Positions 48,975 through 58,529 of a stretch of 64,000 bases of DNA are shown piece by piece; positions within the stretch are counted from its first letter, which is position 1; each line of letters begins with the position of its first letter. The notes beneath the pieces were generated by a model that did not search any database, was not told the DNA's origin, and saw only the letters and a list, made by a program, of their open reading frames with translations. Origin of the DNA: Crocinitomicaceae bacterium (lineage in GTDB: Bacteria; Bacteroidota; Bacteroidia; Flavobacteriales_D; Crocinitomicaceae); the NCBI GenBank assembly GCA_016719925.1, contig JADJYC010000008.1:1-64000 (forward strand), written 5' to 3'. A program made the translations under genes and the position numbers.

Positions 48975-49001
48975 ACTCCCGTCTTTTCTGAAAACGGGAG
49001 T
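48975..49001 (-). terminator. Hairpin between the CHI-like gene and the tRNA operon
   Basis: Stem ACTCCCGT/ACGGGAGT. On the minus strand it follows the CHI-like gene (stop 49066) but lies immediately downstream of the promoter element at 49003-49010, so it may form in the 5' leader of the tRNA transcript rather than act as a classic terminator. Confidence 0.5.
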
Positions 49002-49002
49002 G

Positions 49003-49032
49003 CAAATATATGAAACTTATTTATAGTACAAA
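49003..49032 (-). promoter_or_regulatory. Promoter of the tRNA-tuf operon
   Basis: On the minus strand TTTG (49032-49029) and TATATTTG (49010-49003) are 18 bases apart, matching the Bacteroidota -33/-7 consensus. It points to the tRNA-Thr(UGU) gene about 50 bases away. Strong match to both elements. Confidence 0.7.
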
Positions 49033-49065
49033 CAAGTTCCTTATTTTTTTTAGGAAATACTGGTA

Positions 49066-49629
49066 TTAAAGGCCTAACATTTTGTTTTTCAGATTCTCAT
49101 CAGCCGGTTCATTACACAGCCAGATGCCAAAAAGCGCCTTTTTGAAGTCCAATCCGGCCAATGTCACCACCGGACTATTGTTTTTATGCAGGGTTGTTCC
49201 TTTGCCCGGTATATATATTAAGTCAAAAATATCACCTATAGCTATTTCGTCTTTAAATCCTGCGCTGATCAGTTCGTCAATTTTAGACTTAATGGATGAA
49301 ATATTACCTCCGGTTGATTTATCAAATCCAGTGCGGATAGCTTCTTCCATATTTTCTTTGCTAACCATACTGGAGACCACTCTCATTTTGATTGCCATTG
49401 GCTCATCAGCAGAAATAATTTTATTTGCATCAGAAGATTTTTCTTTCAGGTACAATACGCCGATGTACAAGTTGATAAACATCTTTTCTCTGATACCACC
49501 ACCGTTTAGTCTGAGGTTTACATCATCAGCCTTAACGATATTAGGCATAATCACACCCCCTATTTTAGTCTGGCCATTTACAGAAGAAACAGTCAAAATC
49601 AAAAACAATAAAACCAATAAATTTTTCAT
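49066..49629 (-). CDS. Secreted chalcone-isomerase-like protein
   Basis: Start set at 49629 because it gives a clean signal peptide, MKNLLVLLFLILTVSSVNGQ; an upstream ATG would add 12 residues that do not look like a leader. The mature part has GGVIMPNIVKADDVNLRLNG, REKMFINLYIGVLYL and then FDKSTGGNISSIK, and KGTTLHKNNSPV, the pattern of the Chalcone_3 (CHI-like) family. Its members bind fatty acids in the CHI fold and have no isomerase activity in most cases. Periplasmic. Follows a terminator after hpf. Confidence 0.75.
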   Translation of the reverse strand: MKNLLVLLFLILTVSSVNGQTKIGGVIMPNIVKADDVNLRLNGGGIREKMFINLYIGVLYLKEKSSDANKIISADEPMAIKMRVVSSMVSKENMEEAIRTGFDKSTGGNISSIKSKIDELISAGFKDEIAIGDIFDLIYIPGKGTTLHKNNSPVVTLAGLDFKKALFGIWLCNEPADENLKNKMLGL

Positions 49630-49644
49630 ACTACCAAAATAAAA

Positions 49645-49670
49645 AACCCGTGAAAACATCTTCACGGGTT
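49645..49670 (-). terminator. Rho-independent terminator after hpf
   Basis: On the minus strand AACCCGTGAA and TTCACGGGTT form a 10-bp stem followed by a run of T. It lies between hpf (stop 49693) and the CHI-like gene start at 49629. Confidence 0.8.
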
Positions 49671-49692
49671 CAAAAATAATTACTTTTTCGGA

Positions 49693-49986
49693 TCAGCCAT
49701 TTTTTCCTTTATGTTTATCGACCTGACGGCGAAGCGCTTCACAAGCTAAATCGGTTGCCTCTTCAAAACTTTTGCATTGCTTTTTTGCAAACAACTCTTT
49801 ACCGGGAATCATTAATTTGATTTCGGCGACTTTATTTTCAGCGTCAGTTGATTTATCCAATTTAAGAACTACTTCACCGGAAATAATTTTGTCAAAATAA
49901 GTCTCAAGTTTGTTAACTTTTCCGTTTACAAATTCGATCAGTTTTTTATCTGCATCAAAATGCAGAGAGTGTACTTGCAGGTCCAT
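49693..49986 (-). CDS. hpf: Ribosome hibernation-promoting factor / RaiA family
   Basis: A 97-residue short-form HPF: LQVHSLHFDADKKLIEFVN at the start and ELFAKKQCKSFEEATDLACE, the conserved helix end. Binds the 30S subunit and promotes 100S dimers or inactive 70S under stress. Lies next to xer and rpsU, which agrees with the Bacteroidota order. Confidence 0.9.
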   Translation of the reverse strand: MDLQVHSLHFDADKKLIEFVNGKVNKLETYFDKIISGEVVLKLDKSTDAENKVAEIKLMIPGKELFAKKQCKSFEEATDLACEALRRQVDKHKGKNG

Positions 49987-49997
49987 AATTCAAGTTT

Positions 49998-50874
49998 TTA
50001 ATTCACACCTCTTGGATGTGACTGGTTATAAATTGATTTTATTTGCGCAAACGAATTGTGGGTATAAATTTGTGTTGCCGATAAATCCACATGACCCAGC
50101 AGCTTTTTAATCGACTCCAATGTTGCGCCGTTGTTTAACATGTGAGTTGCGAAAGTATGTCTGAGCACGTGGGGACTTTTTTTACTTAAATCCGTTGCCT
50201 TACCAAGGTAGTAATTTACTTTTCTGTAAACAAATTTAGGAGAGTTTTTTACCATTTTTTAATAGAAATAAAAATTCACCTTTTAATCCGATTGATTTTT
50301 TAATTGAAAGAAAACGGTCAATCAAAACCCATAATTTTTGAGAAATAGGAATAATTCTTTCTTTATTTCTTTTACCGAGTACTTTTATTTTTGAAGATGA
50401 CACATCATTCTCTTTTAACCCGATCAGTTCTGCCTGTCGGATTCCCGTCTGATAAAACATTTCTATCATCAGATGATCCAACGCGTTTTCAAATTCATCC
50501 TGTTGTTCATCAAAGATATTGTCACTCCACAATTGAGACTCAGGAACAAACTGAGGTAATGCTTTTTTCTTTTTGAGGCCCTTCAGTTTTGAGCATGGAT
50601 TTACATCACAATCTCCCTTTTGTCTCAGAAAACGATAAAATGTTTTAATGCTGGAAAGCTTTCTGTTGACAGATGAATTCTCAAGACCACTCTCAACGAG
50701 TGCTACCAGATAGCTTCTTAAGTCACGGTGAGATAATTCACTAATCTCTTCATCTGATTCTGCCGACACTATTTCAAGAAAATTTTCGAGATCTTTTTTA
50801 TAGGCAATTACCGTGTGCTCAGAAAATCTCTTTTCATGCACCAAATAATCTATAAACTCCTGAACCAAAGACAT
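49998..50874 (-). CDS. xerC: Tyrosine recombinase of the XerC/XerD type (frameshifted)
   Basis: N-terminal SAM-like DNA-binding domain (FIDYLVHEKRFSEHTVIAYK) then the catalytic domain: TGIRQAELIGL with the first Arg, HVLRHTFATHMLNNG (HxxR), LLGHVDLSATQIYTH with the final His and Tyr. The frame breaks in a T6 run at 50245-50250 (plus strand); removing one base joins FLFLLKNGK to NSPKFVYRKVNYYLG. Rebuilt length about 290 aa. Resolves chromosome dimers at dif with its partner; XerC against XerD cannot be told apart here. Confidence 0.8.
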
Positions 50875-50907
50875 AAAAAAAGAGGTATGTGATTCTCACA
50901 TACCTCT
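50875..50907 (-). terminator. Rho-independent terminator after rpsU
   Basis: Stem AGAGGTATGTGA/TCACATACCTCT followed on the minus strand by a T7 run (50874-50880). It ends the rpsU transcript just before the xer gene start. Confidence 0.8.
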
Positions 50908-50928
50908 TACGTATTTTTACAGAAAATG

Positions 50929-51123
50929 TTATTGAGCTTCCTGAATATTCAGTTTTTGTCTGTACACCGCTTTAAGTCTGCCCTGACGGCTAACTACAGA
51001 AGGTTTAGTAAAAGCCTGACGCTCTCTTAACTGACGCAGAACACCAGTTTTTTCGTATTTCTTTTTATACTTTTTAAGAGCTCTCTCAATGTTTTCGCCT
51101 TCTTTAATAGGAATAATCAGCAT
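50929..51123 (-). CDS. rpsU: 30S ribosomal protein S21
   Basis: A 64-residue basic protein: GENIERALKKYKKKYEKTG and LRERQAFTKPSVVSRQ. Binds near the 3' end of 16S rRNA. Preceded by a strong promoter (51157-51184) and ended by a hairpin terminator, so it forms its own unit. Confidence 0.96.
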   Translation of the reverse strand: MLIIPIKEGENIERALKKYKKKYEKTGVLRQLRERQAFTKPSVVSRQGRLKAVYRQKLNIQEAQ

Positions 51124-51156
51124 AATTTTCTTTTTAAATCAATCAATTTGGGATGG

Positions 51157-51184
51157 CAAAGATAGTATAAATTCAATTATACAA
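51157..51184 (-). promoter_or_regulatory. rpsU promoter
   Basis: On the minus strand TATCTTTG (51164-51157) fits the TAnnTTTG -7 element, with TTG (51184-51182) 17 bases further upstream. The rpsU start codon follows at 51123. Confidence 0.65.
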
Positions 51185-51189
51185 CATCT

Positions 51190-52329
51190 TTACTTTAAAA
51201 TTTCTCTGGAAATTACCAGTTTTTGTATTTCTGAGGTACCTTCTCCAATTGTACAAAGCTTGGAATCACGGTAAAATTTCTCAACGGGAAAATCTTTCGT
51301 ATAACCATAGCCCCCGAAAATCTGTACAGCCTCATTAGAAACGGCCACAGCCACTTCAGAGGCATAATATTTAGCCATTGCTGATTCTTTGGTCATTTTT
51401 TGGCCTCTTTCTTTCAGATCAGCTGCATTTAAAAGCAACAATTCAGATGCTTTAATTTTGGTAGCCATGTCAGCAAGTTTAAATGCAATACCCTGGAATT
51501 GAGCGATTGGTTTACCAAACTGCTGTCTTTCTTTAGAATATTTCACTGCAGCCTTATAAGCACCCTGAGCAATTCCAAGAGCCAGAGATCCGATTGAAAT
51601 TCTTCCGCCATCCAGAATTTTCATGGCCTGAATAAACCCTTCTCCTTCTTTTCCAATCAACTGATCTTTGTGAACGCGGCAATTTGAAAAAATCAACTCA
51701 GCCGTTTCAGAGGCGCGCATTCCAAGTTTGTTTTCTTTTTTACCGGAAGCAAAACCAGGAGTTCCTTTTTCGATTATAAATGCAGACATTCCATGAGAAT
51801 CTCCTTTATTACCAGTACGAACAATTACCACAGCAACATCTCCGGAAATAGCATGAGTAATAAAATTTTTAGATCCGTTAAGAACATAATAATCTCCGTC
51901 TTTTACCGCCGTTGTATTCATGCCACCGGCATCAGATCCTGTTCCTGTTTCAGTCAAACCCCACGCACCAATCCATTCACCGGATGCCAGTTTTGGCAAA
52001 TATTTTCTTTTCTGTTCTTCACTTGCATGATATAAAATATGTCCTGTACATAAAGAATTATGTGCTGCTACTGACAATCCAATTGAACCGCAAACCTGAG
52101 AAATTTCAGAAATAACAGTGATGTATTCAAAATATGAAAGCCCGCTTCCACCATATTCGGTTGGAACTAATACGCCCATCAAACCAAGTTCACCAAGTTT
52201 TTTAAAAACAGGCACCGGAAATTCCTGCGACTCATCCCATTTCATTACATTCGGGCGGATTTCTTTTTCAGCAAAATCACGCACCATTTGTTTAATCATT
52301 ACCTGATTGTCGTTTTCTATGACTTTCAT
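51190..52329 (-). CDS. Acyl-CoA dehydrogenase
   Basis: A 379-residue intact FAD-dependent acyl-CoA dehydrogenase. Motifs: AWGLTETGTGSDAGGMNTTA (first signature, FAD/acyl binding), VLNGSKNFITHA, and the second signature QIFGGYGYTKDFPVEKFYRD then IGEGTSEIQKLVISREIL with the catalytic glutamate. Catalyses alpha-beta dehydrogenation of acyl-CoA in fatty acid or branched-chain amino acid breakdown; short-chain type. No electron-transfer partner genes nearby. Confidence 0.92.
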   Translation of the reverse strand: MKVIENDNQVMIKQMVRDFAEKEIRPNVMKWDESQEFPVPVFKKLGELGLMGVLVPTEYGGSGLSYFEYITVISEISQVCGSIGLSVAAHNSLCTGHILYHASEEQKRKYLPKLASGEWIGAWGLTETGTGSDAGGMNTTAVKDGDYYVLNGSKNFITHAISGDVAVVIVRTGNKGDSHGMSAFIIEKGTPGFASGKKENKLGMRASETAELIFSNCRVHKDQLIGKEGEGFIQAMKILDGGRISIGSLALGIAQGAYKAAVKYSKERQQFGKPIAQFQGIAFKLADMATKIKASELLLLNAADLKERGQKMTKESAMAKYYASEVAVAVSNEAVQIFGGYGYTKDFPVEKFYRDSKLCTIGEGTSEIQKLVISREILK

Positions 52330-52347
52330 TCTGAGTAGTAATTTTTT

Positions 52348-52876
52348 TTAATAGCGGACTAAAGTACTAATATTTTCTGAGTAATCTGACACCAGATTTT
52401 TACCATTCAGGAATGAGAGTTCAACCAAAAAACTGAATCCTGCCACCACAGCATTTTGTTTCAAAAGCAACTCAGCAGCGGCTGAAGCAGAACCACCTGT
52501 TGCAAGAAGATCATCATGAATTAAAATACGCTGTCCCGGATTTACATCACCTACCTGCATTTCAACTGTTGCCGAACCATATTCCAGTTTATATGAATGT
52601 TCAATTGTCTTATATGGCAATTTACCTTTTTTTCTGATCAGAATAAACGGTACACCCAAAGCCATTGCAAGCGGCATGCCCATCAAAATCCGCGACTTTC
52701 AATTCCGGCAATTCCTTCAATCTGCAACGGTGCAATTTCATTTTTTAACTGAAGAATAATTTCATTACACAAATCTGCCTTCATTAAAATAGGTGTGATG
52801 TCTTTGAACAGGATTCCTGCTTTGGAAAATCCGGAACATCCCGGATAACTGATTTTACTTTTTCTTCAAGTGTCAT
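52348..52876 (-). CDS. apt: Adenine phosphoribosyltransferase (two frameshifts)
   Basis: From ATG at 52876: TLEEKVKSVIRDVPDFPK, a break in the run at 52821-52823, then GILFKDITPILMKADLCNE and LQIEGIAGIESRGF, a second break at 52685-52688, then LMGMPLAMALGVPFILIRKK and the PRPP-binding loop ILIHDDLLATGGSASAAAEL. Length is about 175 aa when joined. Makes AMP from adenine and PRPP in purine salvage. Confidence 0.85.
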
Positions 52877-52895
52877 TCAAACGAGATATAAGGTT

Positions 52896-53708
52896 TTAAT
52901 TTTCTATTTCTTCTGTTGTGGCAATATTATTTTGCATCAGGAAATTCAAGTTTTCCAATTTTGATTTTTGTCTTTCTTTTAAGATCAGGGCAGACATTTC
53001 AAATTTGATGTAAGGATGTTTATCCATCTCTTCTTTCGAAACTGTATTGAGATTTATTTTTTTAATTGAGGCCGGATCAATTTCTGCAATTTTCTTCCAG
53101 CGTCATATAAATTTCTTTGGTCATATTATACACCTCATGCAACTGTGAGTGAATGAAATCCGCCTAATGAATTTCTGAACTTCACAATTCTTTCAGCATA
53201 CTTTACCCCAATACCCGGGAGCGATTCAAGCTCTGCCGTTGTAGCGATATTCAGTGAGATTTTTTTACTGTCTGTGACAGCTATCCGGGCATTATCATCC
53301 AACAAAATATAAGGCTCAAGCTCCAGATATTTTTTTTCAGAAATGACATATACTTTTTTAAGATCTTCTTTATGAATAAATGGTCCGAATTTCTGACTAT
53401 AATTAATTATTGCGTCAGACTGCTTTGGAGAAAAACCAAGATCAATCCACTCCTCTTTTCCTATTTCATTCGGATTAAAAGAATAACTTGTAATCAAAAT
53501 CAAATTGACTGCTTTCTGAAATAAATGAATCCAGATCCGATTTGTTATTTAAAGAAACATATTCGACATCTTCCGGATTTATTTTAAACGAATCCAGATT
53601 TCTTGCCTCATAGGAAACGGATAAAATAAAAAGAGAAACGATAATTACCGATACCCATACCATAACAGCAATCTGCTGTCCGCGGGTCAGTGAAAAATAT
53701 TTTCTCAT
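52896..53708 (-). CDS. ComEA-like helix-hairpin-helix protein (three frameshifts)
   Basis: Start chosen at the ATG of MRKYFSLTRGQQIAVMV (53708), giving one membrane helix (AVMVWVSVIIVSLFILSV). After a break at 53477-53480 the HhH part follows: DLGFSPKQSDAIINYSQKFG, SLNIATTAELESLPGIGVKY, the second HhH (GIGVKYAERIVKFRN). After further breaks near 53145 and at 53090-53093 it runs to INLNTVSKEEMDKHPYIKFE and ends at 52896. Two to three HhH repeats suggest non-specific DNA binding at the inner membrane, as in competence, but Bacteroidota use is not established. Confidence 0.65.
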
Positions 53709-53729
53709 TGAAAAAACGAACCGGATCAA

Positions 53730-53870
53730 TTATTCCTGATCATCATTTTCAGTGAATGAATCAGGTTCTCCGTGTTTTTTGGTTGTAAGTACACGATAGA
53801 AAAAATAACCGGTGAATGCAATTACTATCCCTTCAGTAACAAGCATCATTATCAGCGCTGATGTATTCAT
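53730..53870 (-). CDS. Small single-span membrane protein coupled to the NSS transporter
   Basis: A 46-residue protein: MNTSALIMMLVTEGIVIAFT then GYFFYRVLTTKKHGEPDSF. One membrane helix and a charged tail. Its ATG overlaps the stop of the transporter gene (ATGA), so it is translated with it. Small subunits such as MetS accompany some NSS transporters; this may be a functional analogue. Confidence 0.7.
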   Translation of the reverse strand: MNTSALIMMLVTEGIVIAFTGYFFYRVLTTKKHGEPDSFTENDDQE

Positions 53871-55647
53871 GATGTAAATCTCCCTTCTTTAATTCGTTTT
53901 TTATATGCCCGGTAAACCAGATATGCAATACCCAGCCAAAGAGCTAATAAACCAGCTCTGGAAACATTTCTGTAAAAAATAGATTTTTTTTCAATCGCTA
54001 TTTTTGCGTCTCTGTCAAAAGCAGGATCCTGCAATTCTGCCAATGTTTTCTCTAATGAACGGAGTTTAAATATATTAGACTTCTGATCACCAGTCAATTC
54101 AGAATTTAATCTCACCCCTTCACCGTAAATAATATCCTGCGGAACATCTGACAACTCAGCATTGACTTCAGCAATTTGTCCGGAAACTTTTTCAGGGTGC
54201 ATGTAAATTTCAATTTTATCATGGATTCTTTATTCATGATTTTCTCCCAGATACCCGGCAAACTTTTAACAAATACAAACGCAAGGATCACAGGAGTGAT
54301 GTATTTAATTATGAATTTGAATACGTTTGGAACTTTAATATCTGAACCAGAAGTAATTTCCTTCCATCCTTTATCCATTCCAAATACCCACGCAAATAAT
54401 ATTATTTCAAACAAGGCAAAAACAACAAGTGAAACTGTACCTGCCCAGTAATCATATTCATCGAATACACCCTCATTAAAAAACAAAACAGTTGGTAATC
54501 CAAGCAACAAAACAATTCCACCAAAAGCCCATGCAGCAGGTTTTCTCTTCCAGCCATATTCATCCTGCAAAAATCCCATCACAGGTGTACCCATAGCCAA
54601 TGAGGAAGTAATTCCCGCAAAGAATAATAGACCAAACCAAAATACACCAGCTATAACGGCCATTACAGCACCCCATTGATCAAATAAATATGGCATGGTC
54701 ATAAAGCCTAATCCAAGTCCGCCACTCGCGGTCATTTCGACAACTCTGTCAATTCCCAAATAACCAACTGCAATAGGAATTAGAATTGCTGAACCTAAAA
54801 CCACTTCAACAAATTCATTCATCCATCCTGCACTCATTGCATTCAAAGCAATATCATCTTTCTTTTTGATATAAGATGCATAGCACTGAATAGAACCCAT
54901 TCCTAACGAAAGAGTGAAAAATACCTGACCGGCAGCCGCAAGCCAAACCTTGGATGACCATATTGAACTATAATCAGGTGTCCATAAAAAATTCAAACCT
55001 GCAACACCGTCAAATGAAGCTCCTTCAGAACCAGCTTTAATTGTAATTGCTTTATAAGCCAGAAACGCACCAAAAATTAATAACAAAGGCATTCCGATTT
55101 TGGCGGCTTTTTCTACACCACCGGATAATCCTCTTGACAAAATCCAGGTATTCAACAACAAACAAATTACCCAAAAAACGATTGGCATTGCATTAAAAGT
55201 ATGATCCGGATTTTCGAGTGAAACATAGTTTCCGAAATAAGTTGCTACTTCAGCTTGTGATTGACCAGAGAAAGTTCCGGTAATAGAATTCCAAACCCAG
55301 GATAACGTCCAGGATTCCAAATAACAATAATACGCGGCAACAGCAACATTTGTAAAAATTCCAAAAACACCAATGTATTTCCAGAATTTTTTTCTGTCCA
55401 TTGCATCGAATATAAATGGTGTACTATGGTGACCTTTTGATCCTCCAAATCTTCCGCTTGACCACTCAACAAATAATAAAGGGAGACCCATCAGTAAGAA
55501 ACAAACCAGATACGGAATGATAAATGCACCTCCACCATTTTGGATTGCCTGAACAGGAAAACGCAAAAAATTTCCTAATCCAACTGCATTACCTGCCATT
55601 GCTAAAATAAGACCAACTCTTGAACCCCAAGCTTCAGTATTTGCCAT
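53867..55647 (-). CDS. Sodium-dependent (NSS/SNF family) transporter (frameshifted near C-terminus)
   Basis: The N-terminal part is a classic NSS transporter: WGSRVGLILAMAGNAVGLGN, FLRFPVQAIQNGGGAFIIPY, then many membrane helices with FFTLSLGMGSIQCYASYIKK and GVFWFGLLFFAGITSSLAMG. The frame breaks at about 54216-54228; the other frame adds a tail DKIEIYMHPEKVSGQ, a cytoplasmic or periplasmic helical segment, and a last membrane helix (AGLLALWLGIAYLVYRAYKK) ending at 53867. Joined length is about 590 aa with twelve segments. Imports an amino acid or a related solute with Na+. Confidence 0.82.
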
Positions 55648-56006
55648 GTAATTAATTTTTGAAGAAGGGTAAATTTAAAGATTATCCTGAGATATGGTAT
55701 AGGGAGCTTTAGATTAGTTTAGAGGCTCTCGTTTAGGGACAAAGGACAAAGGGCTAAGGACAAAGGGAAAAGCCAAAAGTGAAAAGGTTAGTTTGTTGTC
55801 GGTTATCTACGATTTTGGGTATTTAGACTTTTATTGTCAATGCGTTGAAAAGTTGAAAGTTGGGGATGATTTTTTTAGGAATTTAGGCTTTTAGACTTTT
55901 AGGAATTTTTGCGTTGACTCCAAACTAAAACCTGAAACTTGCCACCTAATACTATACATAAAAGCTCTCTCCTAAATATTCAAAAAAAAAACCAGACAGT
56001 TTACTC
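55648..56006. repeat. Intergenic stretch with words shared with 7231-7677
   Basis: No gene. At about 55734-55770 lies GGGACAAAGGACAAAGGGC then TAAGGACAAAGGG; 55874-55905 has AGGAATTTAGGCTTTTAGAC; 55914-55932 has GCGTTGACTCCAAACTAAA. The same three words, in the same order, occur in the gap 7231-7677, where the third is part of a tandem repeat. This is a dispersed, ordered intergenic family. Confidence 0.7.
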
Positions 56007-56531
56007 TCAATCCACCACATTAAAATTTGCGTCCATCAGAATAATCATATCATTGACTTCAGTGCCAAGTTCATAATGCACATTTGCTTCAAAGCCTGCT
56101 ATGTCAGCCCAGACACTTCTTTTAAGATGCATGAAGATTCTGTTTGTCTGAGCAAATTCTGCTTGTTTGAATTGCAGTTCTTTTAGTTTAAGGCGATACT
56201 CGAGTGATTTGATTTTTGCTTCCTGCGCATACTGAACTGAATCCGTTTTTTCCAAATTTAACGCTTTGTAGCTCCAGTCATCCACCATGAGATGTAAGGT
56301 ATCAATATCAAGCTGAATAAGTTTAATATTATTTTCTATAGTCAGGATCATTTCATCCAGTTCAGAAACAAAAACAGTATCTGTGATTGTGGTTTCTACC
56401 GCAACAGAATCACCCATGAAAAAATACTGACGAACATTTTTTTCAATCAGTTCCTGATCTGAAAGTTTTTTCTCTCCGCTGCAAGAGGTCAAAAGAATAA
56501 GTGCAAATAAAGCCAGAAGAGAAATTTTCAT
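56007..56531 (-). CDS. Putative lipoprotein, unknown
   Basis: Start at 56531, giving a lipoprotein signal MKISLLALFALILLTSC followed by SGEKK. The mature part is helical and charged: ELDEMILTIENNIKLIQLDI and IKSLEYRLKLKELQFKQAEF. No family recognised. Predicted periplasmic membrane-anchored protein. Confidence 0.65.
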   Translation of the reverse strand: MKISLLALFALILLTSCSGEKKLSDQELIEKNVRQYFFMGDSVAVETTITDTVFVSELDEMILTIENNIKLIQLDIDTLHLMVDDWSYKALNLEKTDSVQYAQEAKIKSLEYRLKLKELQFKQAEFAQTNRIFMHLKRSVWADIAGFEANVHYELGTEVNDMIILMDANFNVVD

Positions 56532-56587
56532 AAAATCATTTTTTACAAAGATGAGAATATAAAATGCTTCCAGATGAAAGGACAAAA

Positions 56588-56614
56588 AAAATCCGGGTGA
56601 TTCAACCCGGATTT
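56588..56614 (-). terminator. Rho-independent terminator after the Pit gene
   Basis: Stem AATCCGGGT/ACCCGGATT with a T run on the minus strand side, just after the Pit stop at 56620. Confidence 0.75.
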
Positions 56615-56619
56615 CATAA

Positions 56620-57678
56620 TTAATTTATTCCAAAAAGTCCTAACAAATGGAAGAACAGGATTCCCAATAATCCACTGATCGGAATTGTCAGAATCCATGC
56701 CCAGAGTAAACTAATTGTTACACCCCATCTTACAGCTGAAATTCTTTTTGTCATTCCGACACCAATAATGGAACCCGTAATTGTATGTGTGGTACTCACC
56801 GGAATTCCAAGTTTTTCAGTCAGGAATAATGTAGTAGCACCGGCAGTTTCAGCGGCAACACCTTCAAGCGGCGTTACTTTAGTGATTTTTGTCCCCATGG
56901 TTTTGATGATTTTCCAACCACCAAACATGGTACCAATTCCGATTGCAATGTAACAAGCAGCAGGAATCCAGTTAGGCAAGTGATTAATTTCCAGTTTTCC
57001 TTTCTCGTTCAGTTCCTGACCAATATTTGCCCAGTCAGGAATTGGTTGTCCGGCAGCGGTAAGCTGAGCCATATAAACCAGCATAGCTGCAGCAATAATT
57101 CCCATTACTTTCTGAGCGTCATTTCCACCATGTCCGATAGAAAAAAGAGCTGAAGAAACCAGCTGTAATCTTTTGAACCAGCGGTCAGCTTTTGAAGGAT
57201 TTGCCTTACGGCAGATATTTACAATAATGAGTGTGATTATGCTGGCTATGATCATACCCACAATAGGTGCGGCAAAAATAAATGAAAATGTTATGAGGAT
57301 TTTTTCCTGATTTACAACTCCAAAACCTGCGTTTGCAACTGCTGCTCCGGCAAAACCACCGAGCAATGTGTGTGATGAACTGGAAGGAATTCCAAACCAC
57401 CAGGTGAAAAGATTCCAAATAATTGCAGCGATCAATCCAGCACAAACAACAGCAAATGTAACCGAATCAGGATTTACAATTTTTGCAACCGTATCAGCCA
57501 CTTTCAGGTCAAAAATCCAGAAAGCAAGTACGTTGAAGAAAGCCGCCCAGAGTACTGCCTGAAACGGCGATAGTACCTTGGTAGAAACAACAGTGGCAAT
57601 TGAGTTTGCTGCATCATGAAACCCATTGATGAGGTCAAACAACAGTGCCAGAAAAATTATCGTGAGTAAAATTCCCAT
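56620..57678 (-). CDS. pit: PiT-family inorganic phosphate transporter
   Basis: A 352-residue membrane protein with the duplicated PiT motifs: GFHDAANSIATVVSTKVLSP near the N-terminus and KLGIPVSTTHTITGSIIGVG near the C-terminus, and about ten membrane helices. Imports phosphate with H+ or Na+. It follows the DUF47 gene by 44 bases, a usual partnership. Confidence 0.92.
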   Translation of the reverse strand: MGILLTIIFLALLFDLINGFHDAANSIATVVSTKVLSPFQAVLWAAFFNVLAFWIFDLKVADTVAKIVNPDSVTFAVVCAGLIAAIIWNLFTWWFGIPSSSSHTLLGGFAGAAVANAGFGVVNQEKILITFSFIFAAPIVGMIIASIITLIIVNICRKANPSKADRWFKRLQLVSSALFSIGHGGNDAQKVMGIIAAAMLVYMAQLTAAGQPIPDWANIGQELNEKGKLEINHLPNWIPAACYIAIGIGTMFGGWKIIKTMGTKITKVTPLEGVAAETAGATTLFLTEKLGIPVSTTHTITGSIIGVGMTKRISAVRWGVTISLLWAWILTIPISGLLGILFFHLLGLFGIN

Positions 57679-57722
57679 GATCTTGTCTTATTTTAAATTC
57701 AATTGATTAGGATCAATGATCA

Positions 57723-58367
57723 CTAGGCATTTTTAATGATGATAGACTGAATTACATTTGTAGCGTCTTCACATTTATCTGTTGCAGTTTCAAGTGCCTG
57801 AAGAACTTCTTTTATTTTGATCAGTTCAACTGCGTTTTTTTCATTTTCAAATAAATCTGCAATGGCCATATCAAAAATATCATCAGCATGATTTTCGATA
57901 CTGTTTACACGTACACAAGCTTCTCTGATTTTGGTAACATCTCTCATGTTTCTCAACTCAACTACCGCGCCGTGTAATTCTTTCACTGCTGTCTGAATCA
58001 GCTCAGCCAGTTTTTGCATGGAAGGAGTTACTTCTGAAATTTTATAGAGTTCCATTCTTTTTGAAGCACCATGAACAAAATCTGCAATATCATCCAGAGA
58101 AGAAACCAATGCATGAATATCTTCCCTGTCAAAAGGCGTAATAAAATTTGCGCTCAGTTCTTTGAATGTTTCATGCGTAGTATCATCACCAACATGCTCA
58201 AGTCTTTCAATTTCTCTGATCAGCTCCTTTTTTCTGTCAGCATTTGTTGTATTAACCATTTCAACAAGTGCGTTTGAAATATCAATTAAGTTAGCGGAAG
58301 ATTTTTCAAACAGACCGAAAAATATTTTGTTTTTAGGCTGGAAATAGTGGAAAATGTTAATACCCAT
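57723..58367 (-). CDS. DUF47 family (PhoU-like) phosphate-transport accessory protein
   Basis: A 214-residue helical protein: FLRLEKSS-like start, then REIERLEHVGDDTTHETFKE with the E..D metal ligands and VRVNSIENHADDIFDMAI repeating them. These PhoU-like DUF47 proteins bind iron or other metals and act with Pit transporters. A TATATTTG promoter element is at 58405-58412. Confidence 0.88.
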   Translation of the reverse strand: MGINIFHYFQPKNKIFFGLFEKSSANLIDISNALVEMVNTTNADRKKELIREIERLEHVGDDTTHETFKELSANFITPFDREDIHALVSSLDDIADFVHGASKRMELYKISEVTPSMQKLAELIQTAVKELHGAVVELRNMRDVTKIREACVRVNSIENHADDIFDMAIADLFENEKNAVELIKIKEVLQALETATDKCEDATNVIQSIIIKNA

Positions 58368-58404
58368 GATGTCAGATTTTACGATTATTAATTCTTTATT
58401 GGTA

Positions 58405-58412
58405 CAAATATA
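58405..58412 (-). promoter_or_regulatory. -7 element upstream of the DUF47-pit operon
   Basis: TATATTTG on the minus strand, 37 bases upstream of the DUF47 start codon at 58367. A clear -33 TTG at 17-23 bases is not evident. The rest of the gap 58368-58529 holds no gene. Confidence 0.5.
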
Positions 58413-58529
58413 CTCCCGATAAAAGAGGTGATTAACCGCACTACGTTACTTTAATGTTAACTTAACGTTAACACCCCTCTTGTTTGACTAATGACAAGGC
58501 TTTATAACAATGAAAGAAAAAATAACAGC

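Noticed and set aside
49082..49642. 186-codon plus-strand frame opposite the CHI-like gene
   Set aside because: It is antisense to a gene with a clear signal peptide and family motifs; its sequence is low in complexity and has no recognisable domain.
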